A DNA stretch of 64,000 bases from positions 1-64,000 of the forward strand of contig DASSKE010000003.1 in assembly GCA_035690865.1 (NCBI GenBank), in the 5' to 3' direction. The notes beneath the pieces were generated by a model. It made no database searches, was not told where the DNA came from, and saw only the letters and a program-made list of their open reading frames with translations. Made by a program: the position numbers and the translations under genes. Positions 43,737-53,418 of the stretch are shown in pieces (within the stretch, counting starts at the first letter, position 1; the number at the start of each line of letters is the position of its first letter). The stretch is from CAMLQK01 sp035690865 (GTDB lineage Bacteria > Patescibacteriota > Saccharimonadia > Saccharimonadales > UBA4665).

Positions 43737-45860
43737 ATGAGAAGAGTTCGTTCGTATATACAAAAAACTAGTTTTACCGCCATCGCCTTTGTCGTGATGG
43801 TCACCGCGTGCGCCAGCGGCTTTATGGCCGCATCGGCAAATACAGCAAGTGCGCTTTCGGGCAGCGACTTTAATGCCGGCCGGATAATTGATGATGTCGT
43901 GTTTACCAACTACCAGGCCATGTCGGTAAGTGATATTCAGAACTTCCTTAATGCCAAGGTACCCAGCTGTGACACTAGCGGGTCGCAAGACAGCAGCCAC
44001 TGGAACTCCGGCGCCGGGCGATACTATACCCGCGCCGAGTGGGGTTCGCTCAAAGGCTATCCCGCCCCATACACATGCCTCAAGAGCTACTACGAGAACA
44101 CTTCCACTTTCGCCAACAACGCCGCCGACCCCGGCTCTAGCGTCCCTGGTGGCCTAAGTGCAGCGCAAATTATCTATAACGCCGCACAGGCATATCGTAT
44201 AAACCCGCAGGTCATCCTTACAACCTTGCAAAAAGAACAAGGTTTGATAACCGACGATTGGCCGTGGGAGAACCAGTACAATTACGCCATGGGCTATGGC
44301 TGCCCTGATTCTTCAGGCTGTAGCACAACGTATCGCGGTTTCTTTAAGCAAGTAGATAACGCTGCTTGGCAATTCCGTTACTACATAGATCATCCATATG
44401 CATACAATTATTGGATTGGAAATTACTACGTGCAGTACAACCCCAACTCCAGCTGTGGCGGGTCGGTTATCAATATACAAAATGCTGCTACAGCCGCTCT
44501 TTATATTTACACACCGTATCAGCCAAATGCCGCCTCCCTTAATAATTTAAATGGCGGGAGCGCAGACAGCTGTAGTTCATACGGCAACCGTAACTTTTGG
44601 TATTACTTTACAACCTGGTTTGGCAGCACTCAGGCAGCGTCTTACTCATATCAGGTACTCGACCAGTACGTATACAGTGACCAGACCAAAACGCACGGCA
44701 CCAATCTTGTAAATAAACTGCCGGGCGACCGGGTATATGTGGGCATTAAGGTGCGCAACACAGGTAACCGCACCTGGTCAAATACTGGCTCTCACCCGGT
44801 TAACGTAGGAACCGAGTGGCCTTCAGACCGTAATAGCAAATGGTGTGATAGCTCTTGGCTTGGCTGCAACCGCCCTGCACGGCTGATTGAATCATCAGTA
44901 GCTCCAGGCGCAACAGGCACCTTTGAGTTCTGGATGAAAGCAAGCAATAATCCGGGTAGTTACAAGGAGTACTTTAACCTTGTGGTAGAAGGCGCTGCCT
45001 GGATGCCAGCGACAGGTCTGTATTTCCCTGGAAGCATCCAGCCCTATCGTTACACTTGGGAACCTGTAGACCAGTACGCATACAGCGATGCCACAAAAAC
45101 CCATGGCACCAACACCGTCAATAAGATGCCGGGCGACCGGGTATATGTAGGGATAAAAGCCAAGAACACCGGTAATGTAACCTGGTCTAAGAGCGGCGCA
45201 AACACTATACAATTAGGAACCGCCGGAGGGTATGACCGCAATAGCGCCTTTTACGACAGTAGCTGGATAAATAGTCATCGTCCTGCTGAGCTTGTCGAGG
45301 ATTCTGTAGCCCCTGGCCAAGTTGGCACTTTTGAGTTCTGGATGAAGGCAAGCAATAATCCGGGTAGTTACCTCGAATACTTCAGCCCCTATATCGTAGG
45401 TGTGGGCTGGCTGAATAACCCGGGCCTTAACTTTAGGAGCAGCATCTTACAACCCAACTATAGTTGGCAGCTCGTAGACCAGTACGCATACAGCGATGCC
45501 ACAAAAACAACTGGCAAAGGCACGACCAATTTAAATCCCGGTGATACCGTGTACGTTGGCTTTAAGGCCAAGAACACCGGTAATGTTACCTGGAAGAATG
45601 ATGGCCCATACCCTGTGAACGTGGGCATGACTCACCCGCTCGACCGCAACAGCGCCTTCTTTTACTCAGGCTGGTTAGGAGCCAACCGCCCTGCACGGCT
45701 GATTGAATCGTCAGTCGCCCCTGGGCAAGTCGGCACCTTTGAGTTCACTATGAAAGCACCGAGTCAATCCGGCGTCTACAGGGAATACTTTAGCCTCGTA
45801 GCCGAAGGCATCGCCTGGATGAACGACCCCAATATGAACTTCTACATGTCCGTCAAATAG
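43737..45860 (+). CDS. Secreted hydrolase-like protein with three NBR1-type Ig repeats
   Basis: 707 residues from ATG 43737. Signal peptide (1-39, cleavage near ASA), a lysozyme/transglycosylase-like N-terminal domain (about 140-300; IIYNAAQAYRINPQVILTTLQ, then KEQGL with a candidate catalytic Glu at 167, QYNYAMGYGC, FRYYI), and three tandem repeats of about 130 residues each. Each repeat contains YVGIKAKNTGNVTW, DRNS, RPARLIESSVAPG and GTFEFWMKA, matching the bacterial versions of the four-tryptophan (NBR1) domain. Likely peptidoglycan binding or remodelling at the cell surface. Confidence 0.83.
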   Translation: MRRVRSYIQKTSFTAIAFVVMVTACASGFMAASANTASALSGSDFNAGRIIDDVVFTNYQAMSVSDIQNFLNAKVPSCDTSGSQDSSHWNSGAGRYYTRAEWGSLKGYPAPYTCLKSYYENTSTFANNAADPGSSVPGGLSAAQIIYNAAQAYRINPQVILTTLQKEQGLITDDWPWENQYNYAMGYGCPDSSGCSTTYRGFFKQVDNAAWQFRYYIDHPYAYNYWIGNYYVQYNPNSSCGGSVINIQNAATAALYIYTPYQPNAASLNNLNGGSADSCSSYGNRNFWYYFTTWFGSTQAASYSYQVLDQYVYSDQTKTHGTNLVNKLPGDRVYVGIKVRNTGNRTWSNTGSHPVNVGTEWPSDRNSKWCDSSWLGCNRPARLIESSVAPGATGTFEFWMKASNNPGSYKEYFNLVVEGAAWMPATGLYFPGSIQPYRYTWEPVDQYAYSDATKTHGTNTVNKMPGDRVYVGIKAKNTGNVTWSKSGANTIQLGTAGGYDRNSAFYDSSWINSHRPAELVEDSVAPGQVGTFEFWMKASNNPGSYLEYFSPYIVGVGWLNNPGLNFRSSILQPNYSWQLVDQYAYSDATKTTGKGTTNLNPGDTVYVGFKAKNTGNVTWKNDGPYPVNVGMTHPLDRNSAFFYSGWLGANRPARLIESSVAPGQVGTFEFTMKAPSQSGVYREYFSLVAEGIAWMNDPNMNFYMSVK
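44644..45857 (+). repeat. Three in-frame tandem repeats of about 0.4 kb in the secreted hydrolase-like gene
   Basis: Copies begin near 44644, 45056 and 45464. Nucleotide identity is locally very high, for example GTAGACCAGTACGCATACAG at 45067 and 45475, and TTTGAGTTCTGGATGAA followed by the shared sequence GCAAGCAATAATCCGGGTAG near 44926 and 45331, which suggests recent duplication or gene conversion. Confidence 0.88.
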
Positions 45861-45893
45861 ACAGGGCGGCGAAGACTCTTGTATACTACAACC

Positions 45894-46718
45894 ATGAAAG
45901 ATCCCCTTGTTTCGGTTATTGTTCCAACTAAAAACTCCAGCCCTACCCTTGAGGTATGCCTGCAGTCTATTAAGGAACAAACATACAAGAATATTGAGAT
46001 AATTATCGTCGATAACTTCTCAACCGACGATACCCCTGTTATTGCAAAAAAATACACCAGCAAGGTCTACTCAAAAGGTCCGGAACGGAGTGCCCAGGTT
46101 AATTTTGGCGTCACTAAAGCTTCGGGAGAATACATCTACAAGGTAGATAGCGACTTTGTACTTGAACCGACTGTTGTTGAAGAGTGCGTGGAAATGGTCC
46201 GCGAAGGCTGCGAAGCAGTAGTAGTGCACAACACGCCTGATGTGCGCGTAAGTTGGGTGGCCAAGATCCGCAAATTTGAGGTAGACATGTACAAATATAA
46301 TCTCGACCACTCCTCGGCGCGTTTTGTGAGCAAAAAACTCTACGAAAAAATAGGCGGTTTTGACTCGAGCATTACCGCTGGCGAAGACTATGATTTTCAG
46401 AACAAGCTAAACCGCGCTGGCGTCAAAACCGGATTTATTGACGCAGAAGCCCTGCACCTTGGCGAGCCTAAATCAATGCGCAAGCACCTCAAAAAGTACT
46501 ACGACTACGGTAAAGACTTTATTAACTACAAAGGGGCGGCCACCAAAGAAGAGTCGAGCACACAACTTGGCTTTGTGCGGCGAGTATATGTTAAGAACTG
46601 GCGCACCTTTTTGCGTCACCCGCTAAAGGGTGGATCGTTCATTGCATATCATACGGCTAAGTACGCTGCAGGTGGCGCAGGCCTGGCAGCAGCCAAGCTC
46701 AAAGCATCCCGCAAATAA
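45894..46718 (+). CDS. Glycosyltransferase family 2
   Basis: 274 residues from ATG 45894. GT-A motifs VSVIVPTKNSSPTLE, IIIVDNFSTDDT and YIYKVDSDFVLE (DSD), plus GEDYDFQNKLNRAG. No membrane helices apart from a weak C-terminal patch. TATACT ends six bases before the ATG, a leaderless start. It begins the second plus-strand glycan block. Confidence 0.92.
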   Translation: MKDPLVSVIVPTKNSSPTLEVCLQSIKEQTYKNIEIIIVDNFSTDDTPVIAKKYTSKVYSKGPERSAQVNFGVTKASGEYIYKVDSDFVLEPTVVEECVEMVREGCEAVVVHNTPDVRVSWVAKIRKFEVDMYKYNLDHSSARFVSKKLYEKIGGFDSSITAGEDYDFQNKLNRAGVKTGFIDAEALHLGEPKSMRKHLKKYYDYGKDFINYKGAATKEESSTQLGFVRRVYVKNWRTFLRHPLKGGSFIAYHTAKYAAGGAGLAAAKLKASRK

Positions 46719-46755
46719 GTGATTTCGCGGGCCAGCTTGTGGTAAGATACGTGTA

Positions 46756-48876
46756 ATGATAGACAAGCTTAGGGCCATTTTTTGGTCGTCACCAAAACGT
46801 CAAACAATAAGCACATATGCTATAGCAACGATACTTTTCGCGCTCCTCAGTTGGTTTTATATAGGCAATGCCCTATTTACCTGCGGGAACATGGAGATTG
46901 CCACTGGCGGACCGGGCGACGGTACGGCAGGCCTCACCTGGCTCAGCTGGATTGACAAGGGGGGGCCGATCCCTGGTTTTACCCATCTTGTTAATGCCCC
47001 CTTTGGTGAGACCCTCCGCGATCCTTTTCAAATCACCTCTATGTTCAGTATCACTGGCATGTGGATCTTTAAGCATCTGACTGGCTCATCTATCTGCGCC
47101 TGGAACCTTATGCTGCTTATGGGCTACATGAGTTCCGCTCTCGCTATGTTTGCGTTTGTGCGCTGGCTATTAAAAAATACTTGGGTAGCATTCTTTGGTG
47201 CATTTGTGGTTACCTTTACTCCCTTCCATCAGATGAACGCCCACGGCCACCTGTCATATATGTTCAATTTCTTCTTTATTTTGGTACTCTGGGCATTCTT
47301 GGTATTTTGGCGCAACCCCACCCGGCGGAATATTCTCCTCCTGGGCTTGAGCACGGCGGCTTGCGTATACCAAGACGGCTACTTCATTCTGTTGGTAGGT
47401 GTGCTGCTGAGCGGCTTAATTGCTGGTTCTTTTGCGGTAGATGCCTGGATTACCAAACAGAACAAAGCCTACTTACTCCAAAGGCTTAAGGCGGTGTGTG
47501 CCTACGTTGCTATTGCTGTCCTCTTTTTGGCGCCTGTAGTGCTAGTACAGTTTGGGTATGCCAGCAAAATTACCAGCACCCTTGCTTCATCGCGGGGCGA
47601 CATAGCCACCGAGGTTATGGTTTATTCAGCCCGCCCCGTCGAGTACATCTTGCCAGCAGACAACAACCCACTACTGCCAAAGTCTTACTCTCCATGGCGG
47701 CAAGCTAACCTGCACGGATCAAACTTTACCGAAAGTACCCTGTACGTTGGCATTACCGTCCTGGCACTGGCCATTCTTGCCTGGGTGCTTTTTGTGCAAC
47801 GTAAGTTGCGGGCGCTTCGATTTAGGGGTATTCCGTTAGTATTCTTGCTCGGCGTCACCAGTTTTACATTGCTGGCAGCCTTTTTGTTAAGCCTGCAACC
47901 CACCATAACCGTTTTTGGACACAAGCTTCCTATGCCGTCTTATATCTTGAGTCATGTTACCGCTATGTGGCGCGTTTATGCCCGAATTTACCTTATTGTT
48001 GATTTGTGTCTGGTGCTTTTGGCAAGCATTGGTCTTTACCTGTTGATTGCCAAACAAACCCGCTGGAAGCAAATTGCACTCGTCGTCGTCGCTATCGGTA
48101 TAGCCGGGATTGAACTTTTAACCCAATCGCGTGGCGTAACGTGGGATTACAAAAGCTCTCCCGCTGTGTATTCCTGGCTAAAGACTCAGCAATCAGTAGA
48201 CACTATTGCCGAATATCCTTTAAGCGAGCAGCCGTCGTGGCCAGCTATAACATATCTTACTTATCAGCAGGTGCACGGAAAGGCACTCCTTAATTCAAGC
48301 CGCACCGATAGCCCCGAAAGGCCGCTCCGCCTAAGCATACAAGGATTAAACGATGCCCAAACAGTGCCAATACTGCGGACTTTGGGTGTCGACATGGTAC
48401 TTTCGCATGACCGGCCCGCCAAAAACATAAAAGGCTTGCAGTTTGTACGCTTCGACGCATCAGCCGACGGCAAGGATAAAGTATGGACATACCGAGTCCT
48501 ACCCGGCCAGCAAGCTGCGTACGCGCTTATCGCCTCCGATGGATTCCATCTTCCTGAATTCAACAAGGCCACTGACCAAGCCTTTATACCAATGGGGAGC
48601 CACGGCGTGTTAGGTTTTAGAGGCCTAACGGCCGCAGCTGCCAAGAATACCCATAGTGTGCGCGTGTCACTTTCAGCCCTCCCGGCAAAAGATGCACCAA
48701 AAACCCAGCTTATTACCTTTTCGCAGCAAGGAGTTGTGCGCTGGCAAGGAGTCGTTGATACGAAAACAACCGTAAGCTTTGATGCCGACCCGACCATTCC
48801 GGTAGATGTCATCCCCTACAAGCCAACAACCGACACCACCATTGAGCTTTATAACCTAAGTGCCAATTTGCAATAG
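46756..48876 (+). CDS. GT-C-like polytopic membrane glycosyltransferase
   Basis: 706 residues. About a dozen membrane helices in the first 460 residues and a soluble C-terminal half. An acidic loop after the first helix (TGGPGDGTAGLTW) is where GT-C enzymes bind polyprenyl-linked sugar donors. It probably adds a sugar to the polymer or a protein on the outer face, using lipid-linked mannose or similar. TAAGAT ends seven bases before the ATG. The exact family was not identified. Confidence 0.75.
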   Translation: MIDKLRAIFWSSPKRQTISTYAIATILFALLSWFYIGNALFTCGNMEIATGGPGDGTAGLTWLSWIDKGGPIPGFTHLVNAPFGETLRDPFQITSMFSITGMWIFKHLTGSSICAWNLMLLMGYMSSALAMFAFVRWLLKNTWVAFFGAFVVTFTPFHQMNAHGHLSYMFNFFFILVLWAFLVFWRNPTRRNILLLGLSTAACVYQDGYFILLVGVLLSGLIAGSFAVDAWITKQNKAYLLQRLKAVCAYVAIAVLFLAPVVLVQFGYASKITSTLASSRGDIATEVMVYSARPVEYILPADNNPLLPKSYSPWRQANLHGSNFTESTLYVGITVLALAILAWVLFVQRKLRALRFRGIPLVFLLGVTSFTLLAAFLLSLQPTITVFGHKLPMPSYILSHVTAMWRVYARIYLIVDLCLVLLASIGLYLLIAKQTRWKQIALVVVAIGIAGIELLTQSRGVTWDYKSSPAVYSWLKTQQSVDTIAEYPLSEQPSWPAITYLTYQQVHGKALLNSSRTDSPERPLRLSIQGLNDAQTVPILRTLGVDMVLSHDRPAKNIKGLQFVRFDASADGKDKVWTYRVLPGQQAAYALIASDGFHLPEFNKATDQAFIPMGSHGVLGFRGLTAAAAKNTHSVRVSLSALPAKDAPKTQLITFSQQGVVRWQGVVDTKTTVSFDADPTIPVDVIPYKPTTDTTIELYNLSANLQ

Positions 48877-48877
48877 T

Positions 48878-49993
48878 ATGAAAGTTGCTTACGTTTGCCA
48901 TCACGACCGCTACAATTATGAGTACACCTGGTTCTCTTCGCTACCTGTCGAGACTGTGCGCTTCATTACTACCGACGACAAGGCCCAAAGCGACAAGCCC
49001 AATGTTGAGTATCGCGTAGTCGAATACGAAGAAAAAGGCCTAGAAAATCGGTTCTTTGCCTCCACGGCCAAGCGCGTATTCTATAAGAATTTCGAGAAAG
49101 ACCTACAAGATATAGACGTTGTTGTTGTTCTGGAAGTATTCTCCTCGCTAAGTCGCCAGTTTGTAGAGTATTGCAAAAAGATCGGCAAGCCTGTTGCTGT
49201 TTTGGTGTACGAGCTTATCCCCACACACCCCATATACAAAATCCCGCGCTACCGCGGCAACACCAAATATGTACTACGCAATGCCGATCATTTTATTTGT
49301 GTCTCGCAGGCTGCAGCCGACCATTTAGTAAAGCTTGGGGCGCCTACCGACAAACTCTCGGTAGTATATCCGGGCTTTAATTTAGGGATATTTACGCCGG
49401 ATCGTACTAATCGCCCAACGCAATCGCTTATGTTCGTAGGCAAGCTGGAGGTGCACAAAGGTATTGATATGCTCATAGACGTGTACCGACGTTTAGCACC
49501 CGATTTTCCGGACTTACCCCTGACCATTATTGGCAAAGGCAGCTGGCAGCCGCAGGTCGAAGCCCTAGCCCGTGATTTCCCTGCCGTGGAATTCCACGAT
49601 TTTGTTCCTAATAGCGACATTCCACAGTACCTCAATCAGCGTAGCATTTACCTGTTGCCCGCTCGCGACACCAAACGGCTTGGCCAGCGAATTGGCGCTG
49701 AGCAAGTAGGTTTTACGCTTATAGAAGCCATGGCCTGCGGCCTGGCAGCTATTACAACCACATGTGGTGCCCTCCCCGAGATCGCTGGCAGCGAGAATAT
49801 TGTTATCCCCCAGGGAAGCACCGAGGCGCTCTATACTGCAACCCGCGGCCTGCTCCAAGATGCGGATCGCATTCAAAAAATGGGCCTTTTTAACCAACAA
49901 CAGGTAACAGAGCGATTTGATATGAAGCAGCAGTCCCAAAAGCTCGCAGACATCCTTAGCGCTTTGCAGGTGAAAAAGGATGTATCGGCTTAA
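48878..49993 (+). CDS. Glycosyltransferase family 4
   Basis: 371 residues from ATG 48878, one base after the previous stop. GT-B fold; SQAAADHLVKLGAP and VYPGFNLGIF are domain-junction patterns, FVGKLEVHKGIDMLIDVYRR starts the C-domain, and GFTLIEAMACGLAAITT is the sugar-nucleotide motif. Member of the 46756-53418 operon. Confidence 0.9.
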   Translation: MKVAYVCHHDRYNYEYTWFSSLPVETVRFITTDDKAQSDKPNVEYRVVEYEEKGLENRFFASTAKRVFYKNFEKDLQDIDVVVVLEVFSSLSRQFVEYCKKIGKPVAVLVYELIPTHPIYKIPRYRGNTKYVLRNADHFICVSQAAADHLVKLGAPTDKLSVVYPGFNLGIFTPDRTNRPTQSLMFVGKLEVHKGIDMLIDVYRRLAPDFPDLPLTIIGKGSWQPQVEALARDFPAVEFHDFVPNSDIPQYLNQRSIYLLPARDTKRLGQRIGAEQVGFTLIEAMACGLAAITTTCGALPEIAGSENIVIPQGSTEALYTATRGLLQDADRIQKMGLFNQQQVTERFDMKQQSQKLADILSALQVKKDVSA

Positions 49994-51284
49994 GATTTTC
50001 TTGCAGAGTGGCATCGTTCGTCTACGCAACGACCGCTACTATCGCAACGCACTGCTCTTTGTTTCGGCCAGCCTGATAACATCGGGTCTTAACTACCTCT
50101 ATTACCCTATTATGGGCCGCATGCTTGGCCTGGAAAGCTATGGTGAGCTGCAGGTTGTAACTTCTTTCTTGTTGCAACTGACTACTGTATTTACCGGCCT
50201 TAACCTTATTAGTGTCAATATTGTTGCCAATCATGACGAAGAACAAAGCAAGACACTTATTGTCGCTTTACAAAAAACGGTGTTCTGGTTTGTGACTATT
50301 GCCTGCATAGGTGTACTGCTCGCCTCGCCCGCCCTGGAACAATTCTTTCACTTTGGCTCAGCATGGCCTTTCATTCTGCTTACACCAGCGCTGCTGGTGG
50401 ACGCGATAGCCGTATTCTGGACAGCATACCTGCAGGGCAAACACGACTTTAAAAGCCTCTCGATATACTCTATCTTAACCGGTGCCGGAAAAATCGTCTT
50501 TTCGGTAGTGTTCATTTTAATGGGAATGGGAGTTGCCGGCGGTATATTAGGTATTGTGGTTGGGCTATGGCTCAGTTTGCTGGCCGTCCGATTCGTTACC
50601 AAGCACGAGCTTCCGCCGCTGCTGCAAACGCTATCCTGGCCAACAAAGCACGAGATTACACTCATAAAGCATCATCTTGGGTTTATTGTTGAGGTTATTG
50701 TATCGCTTATTGCGATGAGCATTTTGCTTTCAATAGATGTAATGCTGGTTAAGCACTTCTTTAGCCCGGAATTCGCCGGGCAGTACTCAGGTGTTTCAAC
50801 CGTATCACGCATTATCTTTTATGCCAGCGCACCACTGGTCGCTGTTATGTTGCCAGCAATCACCATCCGTAATCTGCAAACTAATAAGCAGGCATTTCAT
50901 CGCACATTAGCGATTAGCGTCACCGTTTGCCTTGCCGGATTACTACTCTTTAGCGTCTTTGCCTATCCGATTATGCGCATTCTGCTCGGTAATGATTTTG
51001 CCAGAGCTTCTTCGTGGCTGCCGCTGCTCTCTATCATCGCACTGCTGGTGACCCTCACCAATGTCATTGTAAATTACCTTTTGGCTGTGCGAAGCCACCT
51101 CGCTCTTTGGATAAGTCTGGTATCGTTGGTGGCCTCTGGCATTCTGCTTGTTCTGCACCATGCCACTATCTATCAAATTGTGTTTTCAACGTCTGCCGGT
51201 CTGGTGCTTGGTCAGACCATTTTCTGGGCAACCTATATAGCCAAACGTACAAAAATTGCGCCCAGCGCTGGCTTAGACGGGTAA
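49980..51284 (+). CDS. Wzx-type polysaccharide flippase
   Basis: 434 residues with 12 to 14 membrane helices; YYPIMGRMLGLESYGELQVV and the overall pattern fit the MOP (MATE/Wzx/MurJ) superfamily of lipid-linked oligosaccharide flippases. It overlaps the previous gene by 14 bases. In the Wzx/Wzy pathway it turns undecaprenyl-linked repeat units to the outer face, where the Wzy-like protein at 61717 could polymerise them. Confidence 0.88.
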   Translation: MYRLKIFLQSGIVRLRNDRYYRNALLFVSASLITSGLNYLYYPIMGRMLGLESYGELQVVTSFLLQLTTVFTGLNLISVNIVANHDEEQSKTLIVALQKTVFWFVTIACIGVLLASPALEQFFHFGSAWPFILLTPALLVDAIAVFWTAYLQGKHDFKSLSIYSILTGAGKIVFSVVFILMGMGVAGGILGIVVGLWLSLLAVRFVTKHELPPLLQTLSWPTKHEITLIKHHLGFIVEVIVSLIAMSILLSIDVMLVKHFFSPEFAGQYSGVSTVSRIIFYASAPLVAVMLPAITIRNLQTNKQAFHRTLAISVTVCLAGLLLFSVFAYPIMRILLGNDFARASSWLPLLSIIALLVTLTNVIVNYLLAVRSHLALWISLVSLVASGILLVLHHATIYQIVFSTSAGLVLGQTIFWATYIAKRTKIAPSAGLDG

Positions 51285-51311
51285 TAATCGGTACAATATC
51301 AGCATATAGTT

Positions 51312-52277
51312 ATGTCAAAGCATCCTTCGCCCCCATCGCACCCACTCATTAGCTTCGTCATTCCGCTCCACAACGAAGCCAGCAATTTAGAGTGGCACTA
51401 TAAGCACATCGTAGAATTTATGCACGGCAAGCCTCTCGCCTATGAGCTGCGCTATGTAGACGATGGCAGCAAAGACGCGTCACTTGATATTCTTAAAAAG
51501 TTACACGCGCAGGATCCAAGCCATGTGCACTACGTTTCATTTTCGCGGAACTTCGGCAAAGAAGCGGCTACCAGCGCAGGTCTACAGTCCGCTAAGGGCG
51601 ACGCCATGGTTATTATGGATGGCGACGGGCAGCATCCGCTAGAGACTGTTGACACCTTTATTGCCCAATGGCAAGCTGGCGCTCAAGTGGTTATTGGCGT
51701 TCGTGAAACAAACCAAAAAGAAGGAGTTGTTGCTAAAACCGGCTCCAAAACCTTTTACCAGTTATTAAAAATGCTCGACTCTGATCAAGAGGTTGTTTCA
51801 AAATCGACCGATTTCCGCCTTCTCGACCGGCAAGTTGTAGATGAATTCAATAAGCTTACCGAGCGAAACCGTATTGCCCGCAACCTTATAGACTGGCTTG
51901 GGTTCAGACGAGCATTTGTACCCTTTCACGCTCTAGAACGACACGGCGGCGAACCTGCATATAGTTTTGAGAAACGTTTCAAACTTGCTCTCGACGGCCT
52001 TATTAAGCACTCCACCAAACCACTCAAGTTTATTGGCGGCCTGGGATTTATTATTGCAACTCTTTCGGCATTTGCGGCCATTGCGGTTATCGTGGAGACC
52101 TATCTGTTGGGAGACCCGCTGAACCTTTCCATCACTGGCACTGGCATACTGGCCTTAATGCTCAGTTTTATGGTGGGCATTGTACTCATTTGCCAGGGAC
52201 TCTTGGCGCTATATCTCGAAGACGTATTCCACGAAACACAAAATCGACCGCTGTTTATTATCAACGAAAAGGCCTAG
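51312..52277 (+). CDS. GtrB/DPM1-like polyprenyl-phosphate glycosyltransferase
   Basis: 321 residues. GT2 domain with SFVIPLHNEASNLEWH, YVDDGSKDAS, FSRNFGKEAATSAGL and MDGDGQHP, followed by two C-terminal membrane helices (about 236-300). These are hallmarks of dolichyl/undecaprenyl-phosphate hexose synthases (DPM1, GtrB). Its product would be the donor for the GT-C enzyme, and the GtrA-like protein at 33402 is a possible flippase for it. Confidence 0.92.
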   Translation: MSKHPSPPSHPLISFVIPLHNEASNLEWHYKHIVEFMHGKPLAYELRYVDDGSKDASLDILKKLHAQDPSHVHYVSFSRNFGKEAATSAGLQSAKGDAMVIMDGDGQHPLETVDTFIAQWQAGAQVVIGVRETNQKEGVVAKTGSKTFYQLLKMLDSDQEVVSKSTDFRLLDRQVVDEFNKLTERNRIARNLIDWLGFRRAFVPFHALERHGGEPAYSFEKRFKLALDGLIKHSTKPLKFIGGLGFIIATLSAFAAIAVIVETYLLGDPLNLSITGTGILALMLSFMVGIVLICQGLLALYLEDVFHETQNRPLFIINEKA

Positions 52278-52287
52278 GGAGTTACTA

Positions 52288-53418
52288 ATGCGGGTTGTCT
52301 GGTGTTCCTGGAAGGCATACGACCATCCCCTGGCGGGTGGTGCAGAAGTTGTAACCGACAATATTCTTAAACGACTAGTTGCCGATGGGCACGAGGCTAT
52401 TTTGCTTACAAGTCGGCCAGCCGGTTCCAAGGCCAAAGAGGTCAAAGACGGCTATACAATTATGCGTGCCGGCAGCCGCTATAGCGTCTATTCACAAGCT
52501 CGCAAAACATACAAGGCGCACAACCTCGCCGAGTGGGCCGATGTAGTTATTGACGAGATCAACACTATTCCTTTTTTTGCCGGGAGCTACAGCAAGAAAC
52601 CAACGTATTTATTTGTACATCAGCTAGCCCGTGAAGTGTGGTTTTATCAAATGATGTGGCCACTTAGCCGCATAGGATATGCTATAGAGCCGTGGTACCT
52701 CCGCAAGCTCAATCACAGCAAAGTTATTACTATATCGCAAAGCACTAAACAAGACCTAGTGCACACCGCGGGTTTTAAACCAGAAAATATCGCTATTATT
52801 ACCCAGGGGTGCGGCGCACAACCGCTTGCCAACCTTCAAGATGTGGTAAAGTACCCGCAGCCCACACTTCTTTCGTTTGGCGCCGTCCGCCCTATGAAGC
52901 GCACCGATGACATCGTAACCGCCTTTGAGCTTGCCAAAGCAGCAAAGCCCGATTTACGACTGATTATTGCCGGCGATATGCATGGCAACTATGGTGAACG
53001 CGTTCGTAAACACGTAAACAACAGCAAGTTTGCTAGTGATATAGAAGTTTTGGGCCGCGTATCCGACGAAAAGCGCGAAGAAATCATGCGCCAGTCGTGG
53101 GCGCTCGCCGCAGCTAGCGTCAAAGAAGGCTGGGGGCTTATCGTGACCGAGGCGAACAGCCAAGGGACGCCGGTTGTCGGCTACGACGTTGACGGCTTGC
53201 GCGATAGTATTATTGATGGAAAGACAGGCATTGTTGCCTCACCTCCAACCCCAAAAAGTCTCAGCGAGGGTATTACCACAATGTTCACGCAGTCGCCCGA
53301 TAGTTATCAGCAAATGCGCACTGCCGCCTGGCAGGAGAGTAAAAGATATACGTTTGACGCCTGTTATGCAGACTTTATGCAAGCTATCGGCGCTTACTTG
53401 GAACAAGCCACTCACTAA
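52288..53418 (+). CDS. Glycosyltransferase family 4
   Basis: 376 residues from ATG 52288, supported by AGGGAG. LAGGAEVVTDNILKRLV is the GT4 donor-loop motif; SFGAVRPMKRTDDIVTAF and EGWGLIVTEANSQGTPVVGY complete the C-domain. Its last 35 bases overlap the convergent membrane gene. Confidence 0.92.
   Translation: MRVVWCSWKAYDHPLAGGAEVVTDNILKRLVADGHEAILLTSRPAGSKAKEVKDGYTIMRAGSRYSVYSQARKTYKAHNLAEWADVVIDEINTIPFFAGSYSKKPTYLFVHQLAREVWFYQMMWPLSRIGYAIEPWYLRKLNHSKVITISQSTKQDLVHTAGFKPENIAIITQGCGAQPLANLQDVVKYPQPTLLSFGAVRPMKRTDDIVTAFELAKAAKPDLRLIIAGDMHGNYGERVRKHVNNSKFASDIEVLGRVSDEKREEIMRQSWALAAASVKEGWGLIVTEANSQGTPVVGYDVDGLRDSIIDGKTGIVASPPTPKSLSEGITTMFTQSPDSYQQMRTAAWQESKRYTFDACYADFMQAIGAYLEQATH

Noticed and set aside
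44644..45857. CRISPR-like repeats
   Set aside because: The repeats are long, in-frame protein-coding units without spacers.
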